44,694 nucleotides of DNA from Clostridiales bacterium (GTDB taxonomy: Bacteria; Bacillota; Clostridia; Caldicoprobacterales; DTU083): the NCBI GenBank assembly GCA_012839095.1, contig DUOA01000098.1, forward strand, positions 1-44,694, given 5' to 3'. The notes beneath the pieces are model-generated. The model saw only the letters and a list, made by a program, of their open reading frames with translations, ran no database searches and was not told the DNA's origin. Position 1 is the first letter of the stretch; each line of letters starts with the position of its first letter. Positions 8,278-16,447 of this stretch are shown here, piece after piece. The position numbers and the translations under genes were made by a program.

Positions 8278-9488
8278 ATTTCAGGCATGTCTGGATTGTG
8301 TTCAAAAAGGAAGTAAAGGACATAGCAAGGGACAGACGCACCCTTTTTACCAACCTTCTGATTCCCATAGTTCTGATGCCCCTGCTTTTTACCTTTCTCG
8401 GAGGCGGCATGGAAAAGATGGAAGAGGACATAGAGAACATAAGCATTGCCCTGACGGCGGAATCGGATACGGCAGAAATACGGGAACTGCTGGAGAAGCA
8501 GGTATTCGCCGATTTTCCCAATATCCAGTTTAAGGAAAGCGTGGAGAATCCTTCGGAAGCCATTTTGCAGAAGGAAGTCCGGTTTGTGCTGGAGGTGGAA
8601 AATGATTTTGCCGACCTGCTGGCCCGGGGAGAACCCTATACTCTGACCATTCACTATGATCAGTCTGATACAAAAGCTGCCGGCAGCATGGGCATACTGA
8701 ATCAGGCCATTCAATCATACAGCAGACAGCTGGTGCAGCAGCGTTTAACAGACCTTAATATTGATCCACAGATACTGGAGCCGGTTAAGGTTGTGCAGGT
8801 GAATGCAGCAGAAGAGAACAAAGGCGGGAATCTGATGCTTATGATGATGCTGCCGTTGATTATATCCATTCTGATTGCAGTAGGAGGAATCCCGGCAGCC
8901 ACTGATCTGGTAGCCGGTGAGAAGGAGAGGGCAACCTTTGAACCCCTGCTGACCACCCAGGCCGGGCGTTTGTCCATATTGATCGGAAAGTATCTGACGG
9001 TCGCACTTTTCTCCTTTGTCAGCATTATTGCCCAGCTTACAGGCATGACTATCGGAGGAATTATCAGCCCCAGCTTTTTTACCATGGCAGACGGGGGAGG
9101 ATCTATGAGTTTCTTCATACCGCCGGGTGCCCTGCTGATATCAATTCTAATAATTATTGCCCTGGGTATGGTCTTTGCTGCCATCCAGCTGGCCATCAGC
9201 ACCTTTGCCAGATCATTCAAAGAGGCACAGACCTATCTGTCCTTTCTCACATTTATAGCAATGGTGCCGGGCTACGCTACAATGATGATGCAGCCTGAAG
9301 ACTTAAGGCCGCTGATGTTTTTCGTACCCTTGCTTAATGCCATTGCATCTCTGAAGATGAGCCTGGGAGGAGTGATCAACTATGCCTACCTTGGAATCGG
9401 GCTGGCAACATCGGTTGTTTATGTCATTCTGTCACTGATGCTGGCAGCATGGATGTTCAATAAAGAAAAATATCTGTTTAGAAACTGA
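8274..9488 (+). CDS. natB: ABC transporter permease, NatB-like
   Basis: A 404-residue membrane permease of the ABC-2/NatB type. One N-terminal membrane helix (about 22-42) follows a cytoplasmic segment with the typical KKEVKDIARDRRTL. A large extracytoplasmic domain (about 45-185) comes next, then five or six helices from about 190 to the end. The conserved segment DLVAGEKERATFEPLL lies after the first C-terminal helix. It starts inside the stop codon of the ATPase gene, so the two are translationally coupled into one exporter. Sodium export is the best family guess; a drug or lipid substrate is not excluded. Confidence 0.85.
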   Translation: MNFRHVWIVFKKEVKDIARDRRTLFTNLLIPIVLMPLLFTFLGGGMEKMEEDIENISIALTAESDTAEIRELLEKQVFADFPNIQFKESVENPSEAILQKEVRFVLEVENDFADLLARGEPYTLTIHYDQSDTKAAGSMGILNQAIQSYSRQLVQQRLTDLNIDPQILEPVKVVQVNAAEENKGGNLMLMMMLPLIISILIAVGGIPAATDLVAGEKERATFEPLLTTQAGRLSILIGKYLTVALFSFVSIIAQLTGMTIGGIISPSFFTMADGGGSMSFFIPPGALLISILIIIALGMVFAAIQLAISTFARSFKEAQTYLSFLTFIAMVPGYATMMMQPEDLRPLMFFVPLLNAIASLKMSLGGVINYAYLGIGLATSVVYVILSLMLAAWMFNKEKYLFRN

Positions 9489-9556
9489 ATATGGTTATTT
9501 TTCGTGTTTTTGCTAATAATAGTTTTGAAAATAAAACACGAAAGGAAGAGGAAGTT

Positions 9557-9757
9557 ATGGATCGGTTGTCTCTGATTCTTGTTATAATCGGTGCAATCAA
9601 CTGGGGTCTGATAGCATTGTTCCAATTTGATCTGGTGGCCTCTCTCTTTGGCGGACAGGATGCGGTCCTAAGCCGCATAGTATATGGACTGGTAGGATTA
9701 GCCGGCCTATATTGCATTACCCTGCTTTTCCGTGAACGTGAAAAATCCATAAGCTGA
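9557..9757 (+). CDS. DUF378 small membrane protein
   Basis: A 66-residue protein with two membrane helices (about residues 5-22 and 40-58) and the DUF378 hallmark IGAINWGL close to the N-terminus. Family function is unknown. The start at 9557 was chosen over an upstream in-frame ATG at 9491 because AGGAAGAGGAAG lies just before it and the family begins at this point. It sits about 70 bases behind the NatB-like gene on the same strand and is probably in the same transcript; the next clear terminator is downstream of it. Confidence 0.85.
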   Translation: MDRLSLILVIIGAINWGLIALFQFDLVASLFGGQDAVLSRIVYGLVGLAGLYCITLLFREREKSIS

Positions 9758-9860
9758 TATACCGGATACAGAGGTGATGCAGGAACAAAAAGCTGACAGG
9801 AGCTTACTGCAATAAGCAGACAGCTAATACATAAGCAAAAAAAACCAGCAAAGCTGCGAG

Positions 9861-9892
9861 AGCCCGATTTTCTTCCGAATTTCGGGCTTTTT
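9861..9892 (+). terminator. Rho-independent terminator after the NatAB-DUF378 operon
   Basis: AGCCCGA (9861-9867) pairs with TCGGGCT (9882-9888), followed by a run of T. It separates the exporter operon from the ECF transporter gene. Confidence 0.85.
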
Positions 9893-9927
9893 ATGGTTTT
9901 TTCCAGGAATGCGCCGGTAAGCCTCTA

Positions 9928-9956
9928 TTGACAGCTGTATATACACCTGTTATGAT
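9928..9956 (+). promoter_or_regulatory. Sigma-A type promoter for the ECF S-component gene
   Basis: TTGACA (9928-9933), a 17-base spacer, then TATGAT (9951-9956). The start codon lies 30 bases downstream, leaving a very short leader without room for a riboswitch. Confidence 0.8.
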
Positions 9957-9985
9957 AATAACAAATAGTTTGGGAGGCTGCTCTG

Positions 9986-10483
9986 ATGGATACCAGAAAG
10001 TTTACAATTACAGCCTTGCTGACGGCATTGGCCATAGTCATACCCTTTGCTGTCTTTTTCAAGGTTATCATACCGCCTTTTACAGCTACTCTTGGCTCCC
10101 ACGTTCCCATGTTCCTGTCCATGTTCCTGGGGCCTCTGGCTGCAGTTATGACCGGGCTGGGCTCGGCATTGGGCTTTTTTCTGACCCTGGGTCCGCTGGT
10201 GGGTGCCAGGGCCTTTATGCATGTATTCGTGGCTCTTGCAGGTTCTGTCATGATTCAGAGGGGAAGTTCATTTAAAACCGTTGTCCTGGCAACTGCGCCC
10301 CTGCACGGGCTCCTGGAGGTACTGGTTGTTATGCCCTTTATGCCCTTCGATGCTTACAACCTCTTTATCATAACCGGTGTTGGAACCATGCTCCATCATG
10401 GGGTGGATGCAGCCATTTCCTATGTTATGCTTAAGTTATTGCAAAGGTCAAGAGTGTTTAGTCCGATACGCGCAGACATATAA
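9986..10483 (+). CDS. ECF transporter S component, NiaX-like (probable niacin uptake)
   Basis: A 165-residue membrane protein with five or six hydrophobic segments. The N-terminal TRKFTITALLTALAIVIP pattern is typical of substrate-binding S components of energy-coupling-factor transporters. The SHVPMFLSMFLGPL and LGSALGFFL stretches resemble the niacin S component NiaX as I remember it, so nicotinic acid is the favoured ligand; other vitamins remain possible. Such proteins work with a shared EcfA-EcfA'-EcfT module, which is not in this window. GGGAGG (9971-9976) supports the ATG at 9986. It is a single-gene transcript between a promoter and a terminator. Confidence 0.75.
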   Translation: MDTRKFTITALLTALAIVIPFAVFFKVIIPPFTATLGSHVPMFLSMFLGPLAAVMTGLGSALGFFLTLGPLVGARAFMHVFVALAGSVMIQRGSSFKTVVLATAPLHGLLEVLVVMPFMPFDAYNLFIITGVGTMLHHGVDAAISYVMLKLLQRSRVFSPIRADI

Positions 10484-10497
10484 GAAGTCAACCATAT

Positions 10498-10523
10498 AAA
10501 AAGGCTGCTTACAGCCTTTTTTT
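10498..10523 (+). terminator. Rho-independent terminator after the ECF gene
   Basis: AAGGCTG (10501-10507) and CAGCCTT (10512-10518) form a stem with a four-base loop, flanked by A-rich sequence and followed by seven T in all. Confidence 0.9.
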
Positions 10524-10733
10524 GTGCATTCTGCCAATTCATCTTTTCATATTTCATAAAACTTCTTTTTATGGTACAATGTACTTGTTTTGTGAAACCG
10601 ATAAATATGGGATAATATGACACATTATGTCAGCTTGTCTTATATTTATTTATCTCTTGAATTTCTTAATCATTTTACAGAAGAGGATATTACCGCAATT
10701 CAGAAAAGATAGGAATAAAAAAGGGGGATTCAT

Positions 10734-12014
10734 ATGAAGCTTAATTACAGACGTACATTCTTCATAGGTCTGGCATTTCTGTCAATCTCTGCATTCTGGC
10801 AGCTCTATGACAGTATCGTACCCTTAATACTGAAAAACACCTTTAAGATGGATGAAGTTCTGACCGGGGCCATTATGGCAATCGATAATGTGCTTGCCTT
10901 GTTTCTGCTGCCTCTTTTCGGAGCCCTGTCCGACAGGGTTGATACGCGCTTCGGCAAGAGGATGCCTTTTATTGTACTGGGCACTGTTTTTGCTGTTGTA
11001 TTTATGATGCTCATTCCCCGTGCTGATCAGGCAGTGAATTTCCCCCTCTTTTTTGTCGCCCTGGGCGTTACCCTGATATCCATGGGCACCTACAGGTCAC
11101 CTGCCGTGGCTCTGATGCCGGATCTGACCCCCAAGCCCCTTCGCAGCAAAGCCAATGCCGTTATAAACTTAATGGGAGCTGTCGGATACATCTACGCTCT
11201 GGCTGTTATCAGCCTGCTGGTCAAAGAGACGGATAAACCTGACTATACACTGGTATTTGCACTGGTAGCCGTGTTAATGGTAATTGCTGTAGTAATTTTG
11301 GTAGTAACCATTGATGAAAAAAAGCAGGCTGCCAAAATATCGGGAGAGACAGCTTCCCAGGCCTTTGTGGATGAAAAGGATGATGAATCCAAAACCGGGC
11401 CCTTACCCAGTGATGTAAGAAAGAGCCTGATCTTTCTGCTGGCTTCCATTTTCCTCTGGTTTACCGCCTACAATGCAGTTACCACTGCCTATTCCCGCTA
11501 TGCCATTGAAGTATGGGGACTGAAGGGGGGCAGCTTCGCAAACTCCCTTATGGTGGCCGGAGCCGCCGCCATTGTCAGCTACATACCAATAGGCATTATA
11601 GCCAGCAGCATAGGACGGAAAAAAACCATACTAGCAGGCATACTCATGATTACAGCTACTTATATTTGCGGGTTTTTATTCAGACAGTATTCTCCCTGGA
11701 TTAATGTGGTCTTTGCCTTTACCGGCATAGGCTGGTCAGCTATAAATGTTAACTCATATCCCATGGTTGTGGAGATGAGCCGCAGCGGTGATGTGGGGAA
11801 ATACACCGGGTATTATTACACCTTTTCCATGGCAGCGCAGATCTTCACTCCCATATTCTCGGGATTCTTTCTGAAAATCTCCTACCGTACCCTGTTTCCC
11901 TACGCTGTTGTCTTTTCCCTGCTGTCATTCTGCACCATGCTGATGGTAATGCATGGAGACTCCAGGCCTCCGAAGAGGGCCAGCAGGCTGGAGCATTTTG
12001 ATACAGCGGATTAA
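10734..12014 (+). CDS. SLC45-like MFS sugar transporter
   Basis: A 426-residue major-facilitator protein with about twelve membrane helices and a charged central loop (about 190-230). The N-terminal half has FWQLYDSIVPLIL and a loop DRVDTRFGKRMPF, matching the SLC45/GPH-like branch that moves sucrose, maltose or related glycosides with protons. AAGGGGGAT lies six bases before the ATG at 10734. About 100 bases downstream, without a terminator, is a NahK-like sugar kinase, so the pair probably imports and phosphorylates the same sugar, perhaps a hexosamine or a disaccharide containing one. Exact substrate unknown. Confidence 0.8.
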   Translation: MKLNYRRTFFIGLAFLSISAFWQLYDSIVPLILKNTFKMDEVLTGAIMAIDNVLALFLLPLFGALSDRVDTRFGKRMPFIVLGTVFAVVFMMLIPRADQAVNFPLFFVALGVTLISMGTYRSPAVALMPDLTPKPLRSKANAVINLMGAVGYIYALAVISLLVKETDKPDYTLVFALVAVLMVIAVVILVVTIDEKKQAAKISGETASQAFVDEKDDESKTGPLPSDVRKSLIFLLASIFLWFTAYNAVTTAYSRYAIEVWGLKGGSFANSLMVAGAAAIVSYIPIGIIASSIGRKKTILAGILMITATYICGFLFRQYSPWINVVFAFTGIGWSAINVNSYPMVVEMSRSGDVGKYTGYYYTFSMAAQIFTPIFSGFFLKISYRTLFPYAVVFSLLSFCTMLMVMHGDSRPPKRASRLEHFDTAD

Positions 12015-12115
12015 AGCCGGTGTAAGCAGTGTAAGGCTAATCAGAGAAACAATATAAGACAAAAGGAATAATATAATAGCAAGATGAAACAGGATAGGGG
12101 AAAGGAGTCTATAAA

Positions 12116-13213
12116 ATGGATATCGGAACGATTCAGACTTTGAAAGAGGTAAGCGATCATTATGATCTTCCCGGGTCTCTGAGGGCTTTTACACAGTGTG
12201 TAAACGGGCACATCAATGACACCTACCGGGTACTTCTTCGCATTGATCATACAACGGAAAAGGAATACATATTTCAGCGAATCAATGATTATGTGTTCAA
12301 GGAACCGGTCAAAGTGATGCGCAATATCAAGGAAATATCCCTTCATACAGCTCCTAAGATCAGCGAGGATGATTGCAGCATTATCAGCTTCTTTGACAAC
12401 AAAGACGGGAAAAACTATACCATTGTCAATGGGGACTACTGGCGTGTATGCTACTATGTCAAAAATTCGGTTGCATTCGACTATGTGGATGACAGCAGGA
12501 TACTGTACAGTGCAGGCTATGCCTTCGGAAAATTCCAGCAGCTGCTTGCGGATCTGCCTATGGAAAAGCTCTATGTGACCATACCTGATTTTCATAACAC
12601 AAAAAAGCGTTTGGAAGCGTTTTTTGAAATGGTGTCGCTGGATCCCTTAAGCCGGGCTGGGAATATCAAACCGGAGATAGAGTTTTTTGAAAAGCATATG
12701 GAACTGGCATCCACTCTGGTTAATTTGCTGGAGAAAGGAGAACTGCCCCTTCGGGTAACCCACAACGACACCAAATACAACAACATCCTTATGGATAAAG
12801 ATACACTTAAGCCCCTATGCGTAATTGATCTGGATACAGTCATGCCGGGACTGGCTGCCTACGACTTTGGAGATGCTGTCCGTTTTGCAGCCAACACGGC
12901 GGTTGAGGATGAACAGGATTTATCTAAGGTAAGTCTGGACATGAGGCACTATGAGGAATTTACCAGGGGATTTATGACTGCCTGCAAGGGCTTTTTAACA
13001 CAAAAGGAAATTGACACTATGGCACTTGGTGCAGTGGTGATTACCATTGAGCTGGCCTCCCGTTTCCTGGGAGACTATCTGAATGGAGACAAGTATTTCC
13101 GGATACACCGGCCTGATCATAACCTGGATCGGGCAAGATGTCAGATCAGGCTGGCAGAGGATATGATGAATAAATATGATGCCATGCATGAGATGGTTTT
13201 AAAATACGCCTGA
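12116..13213 (+). CDS. nahK: NahK-like N-acetylhexosamine 1-kinase (aminoglycoside phosphotransferase fold)
   Basis: A 365-residue kinase of the APH/choline-kinase fold. Features shared with bifidobacterial N-acetylhexosamine 1-kinase, from memory, include GHINDTY near the N-terminus, the catalytic-loop run RVTHNDTKYNNILMD, the metal site IDLDTVMPG and DFGDAVRFAANTAVEDEQDLSKV. These suggest anomeric phosphorylation of GlcNAc or GalNAc by ATP, feeding a uridylyltransferase. The length equals that of the characterised enzyme. AAAGGAG is well placed before the ATG. The preceding SLC45-like transporter probably supplies substrate; the GH112 phosphorylase of the bifidobacterial pathway is not nearby, so the route may differ. 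Confidence 0.75.
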   Translation: MDIGTIQTLKEVSDHYDLPGSLRAFTQCVNGHINDTYRVLLRIDHTTEKEYIFQRINDYVFKEPVKVMRNIKEISLHTAPKISEDDCSIISFFDNKDGKNYTIVNGDYWRVCYYVKNSVAFDYVDDSRILYSAGYAFGKFQQLLADLPMEKLYVTIPDFHNTKKRLEAFFEMVSLDPLSRAGNIKPEIEFFEKHMELASTLVNLLEKGELPLRVTHNDTKYNNILMDKDTLKPLCVIDLDTVMPGLAAYDFGDAVRFAANTAVEDEQDLSKVSLDMRHYEEFTRGFMTACKGFLTQKEIDTMALGAVVITIELASRFLGDYLNGDKYFRIHRPDHNLDRARCQIRLAEDMMNKYDAMHEMVLKYA

Positions 13214-13243
13214 GTCTGTATTGCTTTCCTTACCCGGGGAACT

Positions 13244-13320
13244 GCTGACAAGAGGAAAACTACAGGAAAAAACCGACAGCTTTCTCAATTTTTTAATTTT
13301 AAAAAAGGTTTTTTGTCAGC
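13244..13320 (+). terminator. Long nested inverted repeat between the kinase and agr loci
   Basis: GCTGACA (13244-13250) pairs with TGTCAGC (13314-13320), and inside it AAAAAACC (13267-13274) pairs with GGTTTTTT (13307-13314). The T run favours a terminator for the kinase operon; it could also structure the start of the agr-like transcript. Confidence 0.5.
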
Positions 13321-13379
13321 AATGTCGAACAGTATATTTATTCATATTATTCATTGCTTGCTGTGAGGTGACATAAAAT

Positions 13380-13856
13380 ATGTTAAAGATATCGGTTTTT
13401 GAGTTGTTTATGGCAGCGATACCGGAGGCTTTTTTATTCACTTTCGGGGTTTATATTCTGGTCAATGAACCCTTTAACTACAGAAGAATTGCCATAACCG
13501 GCCTGCTAACCGGTGTGGCTACCTACTTTGTCAGGCTGCTGCCTCTTTTCCCCGGCTCAAACATGATTTTTATTACCCTGATTTCTACTGTATTGTTGGT
13601 TTATATAAATAAAATCTATATAATAAGAGCATTATCTTCCTTTTTAACCCTTTTGATCATTCGTCTGATTACAGAATGGCTGAATTTGCTTGTGCTCATC
13701 GAAGTCTTGAAAATGGATCTGAATGAGCTGGCTGATCAGCCATTAATGAAAACAATTGCCTTTTTGCCCTCTGTTTTGGTTTTTGCGGTGGTAATTGTTA
13801 CAATCTGTTTAATGAAAAGAAAAAACAACCGGGTGAATTCAGATGTATTTGATTGA
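13380..13856 (+). CDS. Receptor-like membrane protein of the agr locus (no kinase domain)
   Basis: A 158-residue protein with five hydrophobic helices (about residues 5-28, 34-53, 58-78, 80-110 and 125-147) and a basic C-terminal tail. Helix spacing and stretches such as IPEAFLFTFGVYIL and YFVRLLPLFPG resemble the membrane sensor half of clostridial AgrC-like histidine kinases, but the frame stops before any kinase domain, and none is encoded next to it. It overlaps agrB by 14 bases, so it belongs to the same transcript. GAGGTG precedes the ATG. It may be a stand-alone peptide receptor, an immunity factor or an AgrB partner; these are inferences. Confidence 0.65.
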   Translation: MLKISVFELFMAAIPEAFLFTFGVYILVNEPFNYRRIAITGLLTGVATYFVRLLPLFPGSNMIFITLISTVLLVYINKIYIIRALSSFLTLLIIRLITEWLNLLVLIEVLKMDLNELADQPLMKTIAFLPSVLVFAVVIVTICLMKRKNNRVNSDVFD

Positions 13857-14493
13857 ACGCATGTCCAAACGCATAGCCAGGAAAACAGCTGAATCCCTCA
13901 AGCTGGATCAGGAACGGGAAGAAGTTATTGCATATGGTGCACTGAACTTTATGCATACCATGCTGACAACAGTTTTGCTTATTGTATTCGGCCTTGTTTT
14001 CCGCTCCCTGGCTGAGGTGATGCTGGTGGCCGTGACATCCGCTGTCATACGAAAGTATTCCGGAGGAATACATGCCAGCTCTCCCAATCACTGTGCCATC
14101 ATCAGCATGATTTTGTTCGGTGGTCTGGGTCTGTTGGTAAAATATCTGCCGGTTTTTGAGATTCCTCTCTTTACGGCTGTATTTCAGGCAGTCGTTGCCA
14201 TTGTCGGACTAATTCTCTTTATCCGGCTCTGCCCGGTGGATTCGCCCAATAAAAGAATCAGGGACCCGATTAAGCGAAAGAAACTGCGCAATGCATCCGT
14301 ATTCATGCTGCTTGTCTTCCAGGTGCTTACTGCAGTATTCTGGATATGGTATGCACAGACGAATTCGGTTTTTCCACTTCGTCTGTCTGCCTGCGTAAGT
14401 GCCGGTCTGGCATGGCAAATCATCAGCATAACCTCTGCAGGCAGATTCATCATCGGAAAGTTGGTGTTTTTGTTAGATAGAATTGGGTTATAA
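13843..14493 (+). CDS. agrB: AgrB-like accessory gene regulator, autoinducer peptide protease
   Basis: A 216-residue membrane cysteine endopeptidase that cleaves and cyclises the AgrD precursor into a thiolactone signal. The catalytic pair falls at His77 (GGIHASS) and Cys84 (PNHC), the same numbering as in Staphylococcus aureus AgrB. About five hydrophobic segments follow the basic N-terminus (RMSKRIARK). It overlaps the receptor-like gene upstream and is 17 bases from the agrD-like gene downstream. Family membership is firm; the signal it makes is read from the next gene. Confidence 0.92.
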   Translation: MYLIERMSKRIARKTAESLKLDQEREEVIAYGALNFMHTMLTTVLLIVFGLVFRSLAEVMLVAVTSAVIRKYSGGIHASSPNHCAIISMILFGGLGLLVKYLPVFEIPLFTAVFQAVVAIVGLILFIRLCPVDSPNKRIRDPIKRKKLRNASVFMLLVFQVLTAVFWIWYAQTNSVFPLRLSACVSAGLAWQIISITSAGRFIIGKLVFLLDRIGL

Positions 14494-14510
14494 AGGAGGA
14501 GGTGAAATAG

Positions 14511-14633
14511 ATGGCCAGAAGAATTTTCGCAGCTGCTGCTACCCTATTCACCATTATTGCTGCGATTGCCTCGGCATCCGCCTGCTGGATATGGATGTAT
14601 CAGCCGGAAGAGCCAAAGTCGTTGCAGCAGTAA
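14511..14633 (+). CDS. agrD: AgrD-like cyclic lactone autoinducer pre-peptide (40 aa)
   Basis: A 40-residue gene with an excellent ribosome site (AAAGGAGGAGGTG) before the ATG at 14511. The layout is that of AgrD: a basic start (MARR), an amphipathic or hydrophobic leader of about 20 residues, a small-residue stretch (ASASA), the signal core beginning with Cys25 (CWIWM), then the conserved YQPEEPKSL recognition tail. By analogy with Clostridium perfringens, where the ring is a five-residue CLWFT thiolactone, the predicted mature signal is a ring of CWIWM, perhaps with a short exocyclic tail. It directly follows agrB. Confidence 0.9.
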   Translation: MARRIFAAAATLFTIIAAIASASACWIWMYQPEEPKSLQQ

Positions 14634-14641
14634 CAAGGGAA

Positions 14642-14661
14642 AAGGCCGATTAATCGGCCTT
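14642..14661 (+). terminator. Perfect palindrome after agrD (weak terminator or attenuator)
   Basis: AAGGCCGAT (14642-14650) and ATCGGCCTT (14653-14661) are perfect complements with a two-base centre. The following ATCTCCTTT is only moderately T-rich, so partial read-through into the GGDEF gene is likely. Confidence 0.5.
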
Positions 14662-14710
14662 ATCTCCTTTAACAGAGATATGATGATCTAATTGACAGGA
14701 ATGAGTTTTA

Positions 14711-16447
14711 GTGAAGTTGGACAGAAACCGACAAAAGAAAATATTGGAATACTTGTTTATAACCAAGCTGTTTACCTTTTTTATCTTCAGTCTGGCTGCA
14801 TTCAGTGAATATATGAAGTTTGTGGATTATAAGTTCACCACTCTCATATATTTTTCCGATATTATTCCCATAACCCTCTATATGCTGATCATGCTTCTGA
14901 CCAGCAGGCTATGGTTTGCATCAATTAAATTTGAGAAAAACAGCAGGAAGTATCGTACGGTTCAGATACTGGAATCCCTGATCAATATCGTGCTTTTCTC
15001 TCTCCTCATTGCATTCGCACCGGACGTTCCCCAGTACAAGCTGCTTTTTCTGCTGATTATCATAACCTCATCCCTGCAGTATGGATTCAAACACGGCATG
15101 ACGGTATCTGCAATTGCTTCCGTAATTGTGCTGGCCATTGATTTGCTTGCCATGCCTGAAGCGATAGTAAACGAAGCCTTTCAGGATGATCTTATTATCG
15201 TTGGGGTATTTCTTCTGACGGCATGGCTGCTGGGTTTCTATGAGAAGATAGAGCGGGAGCATCGGGAAAGCATCACCCAAATGGCTATTATCGACGGACT
15301 GACCGGCGTATACAACCATCGCTATTTTTTTGAAACCCTTAAACGGCTTATCGGCAATGCCAAAAAGACCGGTGCCCATTTATCCCTCCTCTTTATAGAT
15401 ATCGATCATTTCAAGCATTACAATGATCTGTTCGGGCACCAGGAAGGGGACGAAGTCCTGAAGGAGATTGCTGAAATCCTGAAACAGAATACCAGGCCTC
15501 AGGATCTGGTCTGCAGATACGGAGGCGAGGAGTTTGCGGTGATTCTGCAGGATACCAATGAACAGAATGCATTGATCGTAGCCGAACGAATCCGTGACAC
15601 GATTGAAAAGACCGAATTTAAGGGGCAGGAGCACCTGCCAAGCGGCTTACTGACGGTATCCATTGGTGTCTCCAGCTTTCCTGATAAGGCGCAAAGCGAT
15701 ACCGAACTGGTTAAAAGTGCCGATGATGCACTGTACCGGGCCAAGTTCTTCAATAAGAACCGGGTGGAGACATATTTTTCAATCCTGCAGGAGATGAAGG
15801 ATGACCTCAAGGATAAGGATATCACCCTGCTGACTTCCATCAAGACCCTGATCAGCGTAATAAATGCCAAGGATCGGTATACCTACGGCCATACGGAGCG
15901 TGTGGTTATGCTCTGCCAGGCACTGGGAGAAAGGCTGAACTTGTCGGAAGAGGATTTGAAAATACTCAAATACAGTGCCTATCTGCATGATATCGGTAAG
16001 ATCAATATTCCGGAGCAGATACTGAACAAGAAACTGCCGCTGACTAAGGAAGAATGGGATATTATGAAGCAGCATCCTGCCAACGGGGTAAGGATAATAG
16101 AGCCGGTGGAGTCTCTGGACAAGGTAAAACCGGTAATTCTTCATCATCATGAACGGTATGACGGCGAGGGGTATCCCGACGGTCTGAAGGGCGAGGAAAT
16201 CCCCTGCCTGGCAAGAATAATGACCGTGGTTGACAGCTATGATGCCATGACATCCAATCGGGCCTACAAAAGTAAAATGAGCTTCGAAGAAGCCATTGAA
16301 GAGCTGAAAGCCTGCAGCGGAACCCAGTTTGATCCGGAGATCACCCAGATATTTATCGAGCTCCTTCTGGATCTGCACTCTTGCAGGACAAAGAACATGT
16401 GTGAAGATAAAACCATTGAAAAATATGCAGTACAAATGTCGCTATGA
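14711..16447 (+). CDS. Membrane GGDEF / HD-GYP bifunctional c-di-GMP protein
   Basis: A 578-residue protein. About five or six hydrophobic helices occupy residues 14-175. A GGDEF domain follows with GGEEF at 271-275, a permitted active-site variant, and an RPQD inhibitory site (262-265) at the standard five-residue spacing, so diguanylate cyclase activity with product inhibition is predicted. The C-terminal HD-GYP domain has His426-Asp427 (LHDIGK), HHHERYDGEGYP (478-489) and later VVDSYDAMT, so c-di-GMP hydrolysis is also possible. The start is GTG at 14711 with AGGA ten bases upstream. It lies 77 bases after agrD; its membrane domain is a candidate peptide sensor. VanZ overlaps its stop codon. 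Confidence 0.88.
   Translation: MKLDRNRQKKILEYLFITKLFTFFIFSLAAFSEYMKFVDYKFTTLIYFSDIIPITLYMLIMLLTSRLWFASIKFEKNSRKYRTVQILESLINIVLFSLLIAFAPDVPQYKLLFLLIIITSSLQYGFKHGMTVSAIASVIVLAIDLLAMPEAIVNEAFQDDLIIVGVFLLTAWLLGFYEKIEREHRESITQMAIIDGLTGVYNHRYFFETLKRLIGNAKKTGAHLSLLFIDIDHFKHYNDLFGHQEGDEVLKEIAEILKQNTRPQDLVCRYGGEEFAVILQDTNEQNALIVAERIRDTIEKTEFKGQEHLPSGLLTVSIGVSSFPDKAQSDTELVKSADDALYRAKFFNKNRVETYFSILQEMKDDLKDKDITLLTSIKTLISVINAKDRYTYGHTERVVMLCQALGERLNLSEEDLKILKYSAYLHDIGKINIPEQILNKKLPLTKEEWDIMKQHPANGVRIIEPVESLDKVKPVILHHHERYDGEGYPDGLKGEEIPCLARIMTVVDSYDAMTSNRAYKSKMSFEEAIEELKACSGTQFDPEITQIFIELLLDLHSCRTKNMCEDKTIEKYAVQMSL

Noticed and set aside
9928-10275. A 115-codon frame on the plus strand
   Set aside because: It starts on the -35 box of the ECF S-component promoter and overlaps that gene in another frame.
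15779-16435. A 218-codon open frame on the minus strand
   Set aside because: Shadow of the HD-GYP region of the c-di-GMP gene.
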